NCBI GenBank assembly: GCA_003584705.1
Contig: AP018536.1
Span: forward strand, 2,232,001-2,296,000
DNA from: Lachnospiraceae bacterium GAM79
Lineage (GTDB): Bacteria > Bacillota > Clostridia > Lachnospirales > Lachnospiraceae
Reading direction: 5' to 3'
DNA: 64,000 nucleotides
Shown here: positions 18,039-27,587 of the stretch, one piece after another
How the letters are laid out: each line of letters begins with the position of its first letter
Numbering within the stretch: the stretch's first letter is position 1
Made by a program: the position numbers and the translations under genes
Notes under the pieces: generated by a model
Databases searched by the model: none
The model's input: only the letters and a program-made list of their open reading frames with translations
What the model was told of the DNA's origin: nothing

Positions 18039-19695
18039 GCACCATAGTTGTCAGATCCTGTGCATGGCCTTTCTGGAGATATTCTACCATGTGTTTCTCG
18101 TTGCCGGGAGCGTATTCCAGAAAACGTCTCTCTCTGGTATCTCCCTCTTTCCAGTCAAACACCGCGTCGCTCTGCGCGCCATCCAACAGTCGGACATACG
18201 CCTCCTGCAGGTCTTCGTAGCTGATGGGTGCTTCTGAAATCTGCATGGTATCGTGCTGTTCATTTCTTCCTTTGATCAGAAGCAGCGCTGCCTGCCGCAG
18301 AAAGTCCTCTTCCTTTTCTCCCATGCCGTTGTATCCGTGATCCGCCATTACGATCAGAGCGGTGTTGTCATAGGCACCACTGTCTTTCAATGCCTGAATA
18401 TAATTTGCTGCCAATGTAATGGAAGCTTCCATGCTCTGACGGTAAGATCCCTGTTCCACACCGATAACATTGGCGTCCTTGTCATAGATAAAAGGTGCGT
18501 GGGCCCCGTTCAGATGGATGAACTTGAAACGGTTTCCCGTCTCATCCATCACCACACCCTGGGCTGCCAGCCCCTCCTTGAAAGCCGTATTATCCGCAGT
18601 AAACGCCTTGGAATCCGAACCTTCCGGATGAGATTCCCGTAATTCATTAAAATAGACTTCTTTGATCACGCAGTATCTTTTCAGATCATACGGTGCATAC
18701 CGGAATCCAACGAGCTTCAGCTCCTGCTTTGCCAGTTCCAGATAAGAAACGGGGGTGACCTTAGTAAAATAGACATTGTCAAAATTGTCCACGATGGAAG
18801 CATCCTGTGCACGGATATCATCCTCATAGAGATCGATCTGATAATTTCTGCTCTTCAGTTCCTTCCACAACGGTGCCTCTCTGTAGACTCTGTCCAGATA
18901 GTCCTGAAAAGATCCCTCATTCTCATACCATTCACCGGATAAAATAAAAGGAATAGCATTCAATGTGCTGGTGTAAGCTCCCGTGGTATTCTCAAAATAA
19001 GTAAAATCTCCAAAGATCTCCCGGTACTCCGGATGTTCCTCTAACAGTGAGGTAAACTCTCTGGAATCTGCCGTATCCAACACAAGGATCACAAAATTGT
19101 TGTCCGCAGACATCTCGAATTCTTCTTCCACGCTGACATGCAGATGCAGTTTGGAATGCAGTGCCCCGCTGGTAATCACGGTGCTGCATGCGGTAACCAG
19201 AAGCATCAGGGTCATGCATCCGCTGATGAACATTACCACATGGACAAATTTCTGCTTTCGCAGCACGATCATTGCCGCAATTACAACGATCAGCACTACT
19301 ACCCAAAGAAGCAATGTATCTTTCCGGAGAATATCGTATTTGCCCCACCAGATTGAAGTTCCGTCCAATGGCGGCAGTCTGTCGATCATAAAATTCCCCT
19401 GGATATAGGTGCAGATAAAAAGTGCAATTCCTCCGGCCAGTGTGATCCGGTACACATATGGATGAATCAGCATAGCAATCAGATACAACACCGCCAGTAC
19501 GGCGAAACAGGCTGCAAACATCCCCAGTGCAGTGATCAATAACGTGGAAAAATCAAACCAGAATTCCGCTGTATTCGCACAGTACAGATCGATCGGAGCA
19601 TACAGAAACAGCAGGAAACTGATGGCCAGGGATATGAAAATCCCCGGCATCAGCTGTCTGCCTGTTATCTTTTTTCTCACAGTATTTTTACTCAC
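18013..19695 (-). CDS. LTA-synthase-like membrane phosphotransferase (sulfatase superfamily), copy A
   Basis: About 560 residues: five hydrophobic segments in the first 175 residues, then an outside alkaline phosphatase/sulfatase domain. Metal ligands are suggested by VILVLDTADS and by MADHGYNG. The nucleophile region reads GAYTSTLNAIPFILSG, like the Thr motif of phosphoethanolamine and lipoteichoic acid transferases. The fold implies transfer of a phospho-head group onto an envelope polymer. The start is a GTG with AGGGAG 7 bp upstream; an in-frame GTG lies 18 bp earlier. It is the last of three tandem paralogues, and the donor is unknown. Confidence 0.82.
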   Translation of the reverse strand: MSKNTVRKKITGRQLMPGIFISLAISFLLFLYAPIDLYCANTAEFWFDFSTLLITALGMFAACFAVLAVLYLIAMLIHPYVYRITLAGGIALFICTYIQGNFMIDRLPPLDGTSIWWGKYDILRKDTLLLWVVVLIVVIAAMIVLRKQKFVHVVMFISGCMTLMLLVTACSTVITSGALHSKLHLHVSVEEEFEMSADNNFVILVLDTADSREFTSLLEEHPEYREIFGDFTYFENTTGAYTSTLNAIPFILSGEWYENEGSFQDYLDRVYREAPLWKELKSRNYQIDLYEDDIRAQDASIVDNFDNVYFTKVTPVSYLELAKQELKLVGFRYAPYDLKRYCVIKEVYFNELRESHPEGSDSKAFTADNTAFKEGLAAQGVVMDETGNRFKFIHLNGAHAPFIYDKDANVIGVEQGSYRQSMEASITLAANYIQALKDSGAYDNTALIVMADHGYNGMGEKEEDFLRQAALLLIKGRNEQHDTMQISEAPISYEDLQEAYVRLLDGAQSDAVFDWKEGDTRERRFLEYAPGNEKHMVEYLQKGHAQDLTTMVPTGRVFDR

Positions 19696-19755
19696 ACTTA
19701 TTCTCCCTGTCACATTGTTGCATTTCTTTCTAACGATTATACTCTCTTCCGGTAG
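19625..19755. repeat. 131-bp direct repeat, copy 1
   Basis: Identical over 131 bp to 21342-21472, at an offset of 1717 bp. It covers the last codons of copy B, the intergenic gap and the first codons of copy A. This marks a recent tandem duplication or gene conversion of the phosphotransferase unit. Confidence 0.95.
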
Positions 19756-21412
19756 CCTTCATGGTATTCCTGTCAAACGCATATCCCGTCTGCACATATT
19801 CCTGCATGTGATCCTCATCCAGAAAAGAATATTTTAAGAACCGGCGCTCCCTTACATCGCCTTCCTTCCAGTCGAAGGCGGCCGTGCTCTGCTTTCCGTC
19901 CAACAGACGTGTATATGCTTCCTGCAGATCTTCAAAGCTTATGGGTGCCTGTGAGATCTGCATGGTATCATGGGTTTCCCCCATGCCTTTTATCAACAGC
20001 AGCGGACACTGACGCATCCAGGCTTCCTCTCCGCTCTCATCTAGGCTTCCGTTGTATCCGTGATCCGCCATAATGATCAGCACCGTATTGTCATAAGCTC
20101 CACTTCCGCGCAGCTTCTCCACATAGTTCCCAGCCCCGGAGAGCACCGCCAGCATCGTCTGTTCATAAGTTCCTTCCTCTTCATCAATAATATTCATATT
20201 TTCATCATAGATGAAGGGGACATGGGCTCCATTCAAATGAATAAACTGGAATTTTGCCTGTGTATCCTGTTCACTGATCCCTCTTTGGTCCAGTTGACTC
20301 TTAAATATATGATCTTGCTGGCTGAAACTGTATTTTTCTTGTGCATTTTCCACTTTGACCAGTTCATCGATAGCCGCCATCTTGAAAATACATTTCTTCT
20401 TCAGTTCAAAAGGGGCATATCGGAATCCCACCAGTTTCAACAAAGGTTTTGCAAATCTGACATAGGAACTCAGTTCAAAATCCACCCGGTATACATTGCT
20501 GAACATCTGGGCTATCTCGTCATCCAGATAAAGTTCTTCATCATAAAACTCCATCCGGTATCCCCGTTCCTGTAATGTCCGGAACAGTGGAGATTCTCGG
20601 TACATCCGGCGCATATAATCTTCAAACGGTTCATCATTCTCGTACCATTCCCCTGACAAAATATAGGGTACGGCTCTCTCGGTACAGGAATACGCCCCTA
20701 CGGTATTTTCAAAATAAGTAAAATCCTGAAACTCAGCTGCATATTCCGGATGTGTCTCCAGCAATTCTGCAAAAGTTCTGGAGTCCACGGTATCCAATAC
20801 CAGAATTATAAAATTCTGTTCATCAGACATTACGAATTCGTTATCTCCGCCAAGCTGATAACGCGCTCTCTCCTGCAATGCCCCGCTGGTAAATACTACG
20901 CTGACTGCCGTGATCAACAGCATCAGGGTAAGTCCACCGCTCAGATACATTACGGTTCTGGAAAACAGATCTTTTTTCAGAAAAACGTACATAAGAACGA
21001 CGATCAGCAAAGCAACACTCCAGAGGATCAGATCTTCTGTCCGCAGTATCGTATAATTCTCCCATTTGATGGTCGTTCCATCCAGCGGAGGCAGCTTGTC
21101 GATCATAAAATTGCCCTGGATATAGGTACAGATAAAAAGTGTCAGCCCTCCAGCCAGTGCGATCCGGTACACATACTGATGAATCAGCATGGCAATCAGA
21201 TATAACACCATCAGTACAGCAAAACAGGCAGCGAACATCCCCAGTGCAGTGATCAATAACGTGGAAAAATCAAACCAGAATTCCGAAACATTCGCGCAGT
21301 ACAGATCGACAGGTGCATATAAAAACAACAAAAAGCTGATAGCCAGGGATATGAAAATCCCCGGCATCAGCTGTCTGCCTGTTATCTTTTTTCTCACAGT
21401 ATTTTTACTCAC
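19730..21412 (-). CDS. LTA-synthase-like membrane phosphotransferase, copy B
   Basis: About 560 residues, the middle paralogue. The first 40 or so residues are almost identical to copy A (one Ile/Val change near the first membrane segment). The extracellular domain is diverged and closer to copy C. The nucleophile region is GAYSCTERAVPYILSG: the Thr at the first position in copy A is Ser here, while the next Thr is kept. Metal motifs ILVLDTVDS and MADHGYNGS are present. The GTG start has the same AGGGAG site as copy A because that DNA is repeated. Confidence 0.82.
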   Translation of the reverse strand: MSKNTVRKKITGRQLMPGIFISLAISFLLFLYAPVDLYCANVSEFWFDFSTLLITALGMFAACFAVLMVLYLIAMLIHQYVYRIALAGGLTLFICTYIQGNFMIDKLPPLDGTTIKWENYTILRTEDLILWSVALLIVVLMYVFLKKDLFSRTVMYLSGGLTLMLLITAVSVVFTSGALQERARYQLGGDNEFVMSDEQNFIILVLDTVDSRTFAELLETHPEYAAEFQDFTYFENTVGAYSCTERAVPYILSGEWYENDEPFEDYMRRMYRESPLFRTLQERGYRMEFYDEELYLDDEIAQMFSNVYRVDFELSSYVRFAKPLLKLVGFRYAPFELKKKCIFKMAAIDELVKVENAQEKYSFSQQDHIFKSQLDQRGISEQDTQAKFQFIHLNGAHVPFIYDENMNIIDEEEGTYEQTMLAVLSGAGNYVEKLRGSGAYDNTVLIIMADHGYNGSLDESGEEAWMRQCPLLLIKGMGETHDTMQISQAPISFEDLQEAYTRLLDGKQSTAAFDWKEGDVRERRFLKYSFLDEDHMQEYVQTGYAFDRNTMKATGREYNR

Positions 21413-21472
21413 ACTTATTCTCCCTGTCACATTGTTGCATTTCTTTCTAACGATTATACTCTCTTCCGGTAG
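21342..21472. repeat. 131-bp direct repeat, copy 2
   Basis: Second copy of the exact repeat at 19625-19755. It covers the end of copy C, the gap and the start of copy B. The sequences diverge immediately outside the repeat, so this joint is either conserved by conversion or recently duplicated. Confidence 0.95.
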
Positions 21473-23111
21473 GAATCATGGTATCCATATCAGAAGCATA
21501 CCCCGTCTGTATATACTCCTGCATATGATCGTCATCCAGGAAAGAATACCGTAAGAACCGGCGTTCTCTTGCATCGCCTTCCTTCCAGTCAAAGACCTCA
21601 TCACTCCGCCTGCCGTCCAGCAGACGCACATATGCCTCCTGGAGATCCTCAAAGCTTATGGGTGCCTGTGAGATCTGCATGGTATCATGATGCTCATTTC
21701 TTCCCTTGATCAGAAGTAATGCACACTGACGCATCCAGGTAGCCTCTCCGCTTTGTCCCAGGCTTCCGTTATAGCCATGATCCGACATCACAATGAGGAC
21801 TGTATTGTCGTAGGCTTCACTGTTGCGCAGATGTTCGACATAATCCATTGCACCGACCATCGTGGCCTGTGCGCTCTGTTCATAGGTGCCGTCCAGTTCA
21901 TTGATGATATTCATATCCTTATCATAGATATAAGGAACATGTGCTCCGTTCAGATGAATAAATTTGAATTTTTTGGAGGAATCTTCCACGGTAATTCCCT
22001 GCAGATCCAGCTGACTCTTAAATACATGATCCGATTCACTGCAGCTGGTTTCCTCAGGTGTATTCTCTACCTGGAGCAGTTCTGCGAATGCAGCCTTTTT
22101 AAATGTACACATTTTCTTCAGTTCAAAAGGCGCATACCGGAAACCGATCAGCTTCAACAGTGGTTTCGCAAATTTCGTATAAGAACTCAGTTCGAAATCC
22201 ACTACGTGAATGTTGCTGAACATATGCATCAGTTCGGTATCCATATACAATTCAGAATCACAGAGTTCCATATTGTAGCCACGTTCCTGCAATGTCTGAA
22301 ACAGTGGGGACTCCTGGTACACCCTCTTGCCGTAATCATCAAAGGGTTCATCATTTTCATACCAGTCTCCTGACAGAATATAGGGAACGGATCTCTCTGT
22401 GCAGGAGTATGCTCCTACCGTATTTTCAAAATAGGTGAAATCACGAAATACCTCACTGTATTCCGGATGCTCGTCCAACAGTTCCGTGATCGTTCTGGAA
22501 TCCACCGTATCCAGCAGAAGGATCACGAAGTTCTGGTCTTCAGACATCACAAACTGTTCGTCCGCACCATATTGATAATGTACTTTTTCCTGCAGTGCAC
22601 CACTGGTAAATACAAAACTGACTGCTGTGATCAGCAGCATCAATGTCAGTCCACCGCTTAAATACATTACCGTTTTGGACAAAAGATCTTTTTTCAGGAA
22701 AATATACATGAGCACTACAACAACAAAGCCGATGCCCCAGAGAATAAAATCCTCTGTCCTCAGAGATGCATATTCTTCCCATCGAATCGTCGTTCCATCC
22801 AGGGGCGGCAGATTCCTGATCAGAAAATTTCCCTGAATATAGGTACAGATCAGCCCTAAGAATCCACCTGCCAGTCCGATACGGTACAGCACCGGATGGA
22901 TCAGCCACAAGACAATATAGATCAGAAGCAGCACAACGGTGCTGATCAAAAACAGGCCCAGTGATGCCCTGATCAGAATTCCGAAATCAAACCAGAACTC
23001 GGATATATTACTACAATACAAATCTACCGGTGCATATAAAAACACCAGGAAACTGATGGCAGCCGCCACCACGATTCCCGGCAGCAGTTGCTTTTTATCC
23101 CGCTTTTTCAT
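21447..23111 (-). CDS. LTA-synthase-like membrane phosphotransferase, copy C
   Basis: 554 residues with the same layout: five N-terminal membrane segments and an outside sulfatase-fold domain with GAYSCTERSVPYILSG, LLLDTVDSR and MSDHGYNGS (Ser instead of Ala before the metal-binding Asp). Its N-terminus (KKRDKKQLLPGIVVAAAISF) is distinct from copies A and B, so it may be the older copy. It starts 6 bp after the small membrane protein gene and is probably co-transcribed with it. Confidence 0.82.
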   Translation of the reverse strand: MKKRDKKQLLPGIVVAAAISFLVFLYAPVDLYCSNISEFWFDFGILIRASLGLFLISTVVLLLIYIVLWLIHPVLYRIGLAGGFLGLICTYIQGNFLIRNLPPLDGTTIRWEEYASLRTEDFILWGIGFVVVVLMYIFLKKDLLSKTVMYLSGGLTLMLLITAVSFVFTSGALQEKVHYQYGADEQFVMSEDQNFVILLLDTVDSRTITELLDEHPEYSEVFRDFTYFENTVGAYSCTERSVPYILSGDWYENDEPFDDYGKRVYQESPLFQTLQERGYNMELCDSELYMDTELMHMFSNIHVVDFELSSYTKFAKPLLKLIGFRYAPFELKKMCTFKKAAFAELLQVENTPEETSCSESDHVFKSQLDLQGITVEDSSKKFKFIHLNGAHVPYIYDKDMNIINELDGTYEQSAQATMVGAMDYVEHLRNSEAYDNTVLIVMSDHGYNGSLGQSGEATWMRQCALLLIKGRNEHHDTMQISQAPISFEDLQEAYVRLLDGRRSDEVFDWKEGDARERRFLRYSFLDDDHMQEYIQTGYASDMDTMIPTGREYNR

Positions 23112-23117
23112 GTCAGA

Positions 23118-23399
23118 TTACTTCTCCTGCTTGTCCTCTGCCTGATCCAGCATAATGTCATCGGATTCTACTTCTTTGTTTCTGTTCTCATCGATTCCCA
23201 GACTCTTGTCGATCTTCTTCTTGGCCTTTCTCCAGTAGATACCGGCTGCAGCGCCTACGGCGATGACTACACCGGCTACTGCCTGAATAGCATAGTTCAT
23301 AACAGAAGGGTCAATATATGCATCTGCAGTTCCGGAAAACAGTACTGCGAATGCTGCTGCAAAAAATGTTACCTGTGCGATCTTGCTTAATTTTTTCAT
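23118..23399 (-). CDS. Small membrane protein of the envelope operon
   Basis: 93 residues: a probable signal peptide (VTFFAAAFAVLFSGTADA, Ala-x-Ala end), a second hydrophobic segment (AIQAVAGVVIAVGAAAGIYW), a basic stretch (RKAKKKIDK) and an acidic tail. I recognise no named family. It lies between the YidC-TagF gene and the three phosphotransferases, so a helper or scaffold role in the same pathway is plausible. Confidence 0.75.
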   Translation of the reverse strand: MKKLSKIAQVTFFAAAFAVLFSGTADAYIDPSVMNYAIQAVAGVVIAVGAAAGIYWRKAKKKIDKSLGIDENRNKEVESDDIMLDQAEDKQEK

Positions 23400-23440
23400 G
23401 TTTTTACCTCTTTCTTTTACTCTTTTTGTATTTCAGATTT

Positions 23441-25615
23441 TTATTGTTCTTTTGCTTTTTTGATCTGTTCCTGGACTGCCTGTACAATGTACTTTGCACC
23501 TACTTCGGCACTGTTGCCCAGATTGTATACATATTCTTCCACGAACTTTTCGATTCTGTCATGGTAAGCATCCTTCTGCTCCAGCAGATTTCTGACCTTG
23601 CTTTCGGTCTCCTCTGTCTTTGCAGGATCCAGACGGTCTCCGATGACATCCCTCATCCAGATATTGATAGGTATGGTGTCGATCTTCTGGTATTCCGGAT
23701 TCATGACCTTCATGGGAGTATCCACGAACAGAACCGGCTTCTTGGTCGTAAAGGCATATTCATACGCGATACCGGACCAGTCAGTCACCAGCAGATCCGC
23801 CTCGAATACCGTGCTGTTGGATGAGAAGTCTGTCTGAATGTCAATATCCGGGTTCTTGGCATAACGCTCTTTCAGGCGATCCATCTTATCCTGCTGCAGA
23901 CGCACCTGTTGAGGATGAGGACGTACTACCACTTCATAACCCTTACCTGCCAGATCATCCAGCATGCCTTCCAGACAGCTGTCCACGATATTGTCCTTCT
24001 GCCAGGAAGGCGCGATCAGAATATGCTTTTTCTCATGAGGCGTCTTATCCGCTTTCCTGTAATCTTCGATCATACGATCCAGCAGGCAGTAGCCCCAGTC
24101 GATCAGTTTCTTGGGCGGCAGACCGTAAGCTTCCTCTGTCTTGCGGATTTCCTCAGTATGATGCTTACCGACGCAGTATACGGTATCGTAGTGATCCATG
24201 GAACCGGTACGCATGGTCATATTCAGACTGTCCATACAGTGAGGAATATAGATATATTCAATATCCTTCCTTATATAGCTTCGCTTAATATGGAAGTTCT
24301 CAATATCCGGCATAGTCATGACCACTACGTCTGCATCCATCTTCATCATCAGTGTGATCAGACGTTTTTCTCCGATATAATACGCCCGGATCTTGTCTTC
24401 TTTTTCCGCCAGTGCAAAGATCTGATCTTCCGGATCACTGGTGATATAGTGGATAGTCAGATTGGTATGTGCCAGGAGCCATTCGATAATGCCCTGATAA
24501 TATTTATAGAAGCCACTGCTCTCGGAATAAAATACCAGATGCTTGTTCACTACAGAGAAGAAACGTTTGAAATCTTTCTTCTCTCTCTTGGCATAGGGAT
24601 TTTTCTCGAAGAGTTTCTTCTTGCCACCAATGGACTGCAATTCCTCCAGTTCCTGTTTGCTGGCCTCCAGTTCCTCATAATCCACATAATCCTTGGGATT
24701 GATGGCCCAGTTCAGCAGATACTGCTGTAAAATTGCGAACAGGTTGCTGGCGATCCAGTACAGAGCCACACCTGCCGGAACAAACCAGCCCAGATACAGG
24801 GACAGGCCTACCGAAAATGCCATCATACCGTATTTGTTCAGCTTGGACTGCTCTGCCTGAATGACATTGGCTGCATTCTGTGCCACACACAACAGCCATG
24901 CGGAAATACCGGCTGCAATGGGAACGATGATATCAATGCCCCCCACTTCGGAAGGTACCCAACTTAAATTCATGCCGCAGAAGTTCAGGGAAATTCCCTG
25001 CACCTGCTGTAATACAGACGCAATGTCCACACCTGCCAGTCCTGACTGCAATGCTGCGAACTGTTCTGCATAATTACCACTCTTGATCATCTCCACTACT
25101 GCCAACTGAATAGAGGAGCTCTCCGGATTTGCTCCGGCCAGGCTGACAGCCAGGCCATTGAATGCCGTGATCACATCCTGTGGCAGATGAAGCAGATAAT
25201 CCAGCGGGTGATAGATAACCTCTACCAGTCCCATCAGCAGAATAATCTGAACTGCCAGCGGAATCAGGGATGCCAGCGGATTGTACTTCTCTCTCTTGAA
25301 GATCTTGGACTGTTCGTCCGCGATCCGGTCTGCATCCCCGAAATGTTTTGCCTTGATCCGGTTGATCTCAGGCTGCATCTTTACCATTTTAATGGAATTC
25401 TTCTGTACCCAGACGGATACCGGCAGCAGTACAATCTTGCTGATCAAAGTGAACAGAATGATTGCCAATCCATAATTATGCACCAGATAATAGCAAAAGT
25501 ACATTACATATCCCAGTGCTTCTGATAGTATTCGCATTTTAATTAACCATGCCTTTCTCAAAATCTGCAAAGTTTGGGCCGCAGGCACAAATTTGCGTGT
25601 GAAATTTATTTTCAC
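23441..25615 (-). CDS. YidC/Oxa1 insertase fused to TagF-like CDP-glycerol glycerophosphotransferase
   Basis: 724 residues in one frame. Residues 30-305 are a YidC/Oxa1 domain with several membrane helices and the cytoplasmic hairpin QPEINRIKAKHFGD...YNPLASLIPLAVQ. The positive groove residue appears as Lys60 (LISKIVLLP), where most YidC proteins have Arg. After a charged linker, residues 350-715 are a TagB/TagF-like domain: His459 in YIPHCMDS, RPHP at 565-568, and VTDWSGIAYEYAF with KPVLFVDTP. It starts at GTG with AAAGGAG. There is no lipoprotein signal, unlike the usual Gram-positive YidC. It heads the envelope operon and may attach glycerophosphate or a related CDP-linked group at the membrane. 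Confidence 0.88.
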   Translation of the reverse strand: MKINFTRKFVPAAQTLQILRKAWLIKMRILSEALGYVMYFCYYLVHNYGLAIILFTLISKIVLLPVSVWVQKNSIKMVKMQPEINRIKAKHFGDADRIADEQSKIFKREKYNPLASLIPLAVQIILLMGLVEVIYHPLDYLLHLPQDVITAFNGLAVSLAGANPESSSIQLAVVEMIKSGNYAEQFAALQSGLAGVDIASVLQQVQGISLNFCGMNLSWVPSEVGGIDIIVPIAAGISAWLLCVAQNAANVIQAEQSKLNKYGMMAFSVGLSLYLGWFVPAGVALYWIASNLFAILQQYLLNWAINPKDYVDYEELEASKQELEELQSIGGKKKLFEKNPYAKREKKDFKRFFSVVNKHLVFYSESSGFYKYYQGIIEWLLAHTNLTIHYITSDPEDQIFALAEKEDKIRAYYIGEKRLITLMMKMDADVVVMTMPDIENFHIKRSYIRKDIEYIYIPHCMDSLNMTMRTGSMDHYDTVYCVGKHHTEEIRKTEEAYGLPPKKLIDWGYCLLDRMIEDYRKADKTPHEKKHILIAPSWQKDNIVDSCLEGMLDDLAGKGYEVVVRPHPQQVRLQQDKMDRLKERYAKNPDIDIQTDFSSNSTVFEADLLVTDWSGIAYEYAFTTKKPVLFVDTPMKVMNPEYQKIDTIPINIWMRDVIGDRLDPAKTEETESKVRNLLEQKDAYHDRIEKFVEEYVYNLGNSAEVGAKYIVQAVQEQIKKAKEQ

Positions 25616-25693
25616 ACTGTTCTCCTTTTAGTCAATAGTACTAATTATAACATAATCGTATGTTTTTTCAACATGGAAAGCAATTTTCCGTTC

Positions 25694-25741
25694 AAAAAAC
25701 AGGCAGAACCCTCTGTTATTATAACAGCAAATTTCTGCCTG
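25694..25741 (-). terminator. Terminator of the GGDEF gene
   Basis: CAGGCAGAA pairs with TTCTGCCTG, with an inner CTGTTAT-T-ATAACAG palindrome, and T6 follows on the minus strand (25694-25699). It separates the GGDEF gene from the YidC-TagF operon. Confidence 0.8.
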
Positions 25742-25779
25742 CTTCCCTATTTTTCTGTATTCTTTGTTCTATTTCCGTT

Positions 25780-27465
25780 TTATTGCGTATTGTCCGTTGT
25801 TTCTTCCTCTGGCTTTTTATAGAATGCAAAATCATTCTTGCCGTTCTTCTTCACCTGATACATGGCATCATCCGCACACACGATCAGCTGTTCCAGATTA
25901 TCCGTATCCTTAGGATAACTTGCAATACCAATGCTGCCGCCGATCTTCCGCTTCGTACCGCAGAGCACCACATCCTTTGTGAATACCTGTCTGCACTGGT
26001 ACGCTGTCTTCTCCACCAGCATATTCTGGCTGCTGCGCAGGATCAGAATAAATTCATCTCCGGCGAAACGGTATGATGTCAGTATCTGGGACTGCATCTC
26101 TTTCAGGCGGTTTGCCACCTGCTGCAGCGCTTCGTCTCCTGCCGTATGTCCGTAAGTGTCGTTGATCTTCTTGAAATTATCAATATCCAGCATCATGACG
26201 GTACAGGGAACCTTCGCATCGATCATCTGCTCCAGATCCTTCATGAATTTGCTGCGGTTCGGAAGTCCCGTCAGGAAGTCATGCTGTGCTGCCGCCTCCA
26301 TAATTGCACGTGCCTGCTCCAGTTCCTGCAGCAGCTTTCGTCTGCGGTAATTATCGAAGCACACCCAGCAGATAATAACATTGAGTGCAGTGATAAGTAT
26401 AAGTGCCGGTATCAAAGCCTCTCGGTTCCTGACAAAAAAATTCTCCCGATGATTTACAAATTCGGTATCTTTGGGAAACTGTGATGCCTCCAGCCCGAAC
26501 TTCCGCATGACGTCTTCATCTACACAATAAATGTTGGGACTGTCCTTTACCACATTGATCTCTGCACTGTCGGTACCATTTGCGATATCCATGGCCATCT
26601 GTGCTGCGATCTCTCCGGACTTATACATGGATACCACATTACCGCCCAGCAGTCCGTCACCGATTCCGGCCTCCACCATGCGGTAAACCGGTACTTTGGC
26701 ATAATCCACAATCATACACAGCGCCTGGTCACTGGTATATTGTTTGCCACTGCCGTCCTTAGACATAACGATATAGATCAGTATCGTCTTATCATCCACC
26801 TTACTGATAGCCTGCTGCAATCTGGCTGTTTCCAGTTCCGCAGCATTGATCTCAGAAAATTCCAGCTCCGGATAGTTTTCCGCTGAGTTGTAAAAATTCT
26901 TCCGTTCTGCATCTGCGGTCACTGAATCATCCAGTATCGCCACTACTTTATCGGCTGTCGGATTCACCTTCAGCGCCATGTCTATGTTCTTCTCTACGGA
27001 CAGTTTTTCAATAATTCCCGTCACAAGAGGATTCTCTGCCGCTTTCATGGCATATTCTTCATCGTTCACACCTTCGAAGACAACCGGTATCTCCGGGAAC
27101 AGTTCTTCCCGGTATTCCATGGCAAACTGCAGCGCCGCATCATCTCCCACGATCACCACATCATAGGGATCCGTATTCTCCAGATGGTATTTCAGCATAT
27201 CATGAAACATATTCAGCCACTCATCTGTCCGAAAACGCTTCGTGTCCATAAATTCATAGTCGATAGTGGTATTCTCGTCCACCCCCGCCTTGATTCCTTC
27301 GATCTGCGTCTGGACTGTGTCCCAGCCATAAGAATACGAGCTGATAAACAATACCCGCTTTCCCTGATTCAGATTCTGTGCTTCTGCCGTTACTGACACC
27401 GTCCCAATAGTCCCAATGCCTATGAGAACAGCCAGCGCAAACAGCCATGCTTTCCACTTTCTCAT
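25780..27465 (-). CDS. Sensor diguanylate cyclase with periplasmic-binding-like domain
   Basis: About 561 residues: signal/anchor (WLFALAVLIGIGTIGTVSV), an outside ABC-substrate-binding-like domain of the LytS/YhcA-type family (RVLFISSYSYGWDTVQTQ..., about 30-330), a membrane helix near 355-375 and a C-terminal GGDEF domain. The active-site loop is AGDEF (RFAGDEFILIL), a variant known in active cyclases; DFLTGLPNR and DIDNFKKINDTYGH are intact. It should make cyclic di-GMP in response to an extracellular ligand. GGGGGAAGG precedes the ATG at 27465. Confidence 0.9.
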   Translation of the reverse strand: MRKWKAWLFALAVLIGIGTIGTVSVTAEAQNLNQGKRVLFISSYSYGWDTVQTQIEGIKAGVDENTTIDYEFMDTKRFRTDEWLNMFHDMLKYHLENTDPYDVVIVGDDAALQFAMEYREELFPEIPVVFEGVNDEEYAMKAAENPLVTGIIEKLSVEKNIDMALKVNPTADKVVAILDDSVTADAERKNFYNSAENYPELEFSEINAAELETARLQQAISKVDDKTILIYIVMSKDGSGKQYTSDQALCMIVDYAKVPVYRMVEAGIGDGLLGGNVVSMYKSGEIAAQMAMDIANGTDSAEINVVKDSPNIYCVDEDVMRKFGLEASQFPKDTEFVNHRENFFVRNREALIPALILITALNVIICWVCFDNYRRRKLLQELEQARAIMEAAAQHDFLTGLPNRSKFMKDLEQMIDAKVPCTVMMLDIDNFKKINDTYGHTAGDEALQQVANRLKEMQSQILTSYRFAGDEFILILRSSQNMLVEKTAYQCRQVFTKDVVLCGTKRKIGGSIGIASYPKDTDNLEQLIVCADDAMYQVKKNGKNDFAFYKKPEEETTDNTQ

Positions 27466-27587
27466 ATTCCTTCCCCCTAATTCCAACAGGTATGCTACCG
27501 GGGTCAAAAGTCTGAACCCAATACCACGATATGAGGAATTACATTACTGGTACTATTGTACCACATTGTCTGTTGAAAGCAAAGAGC

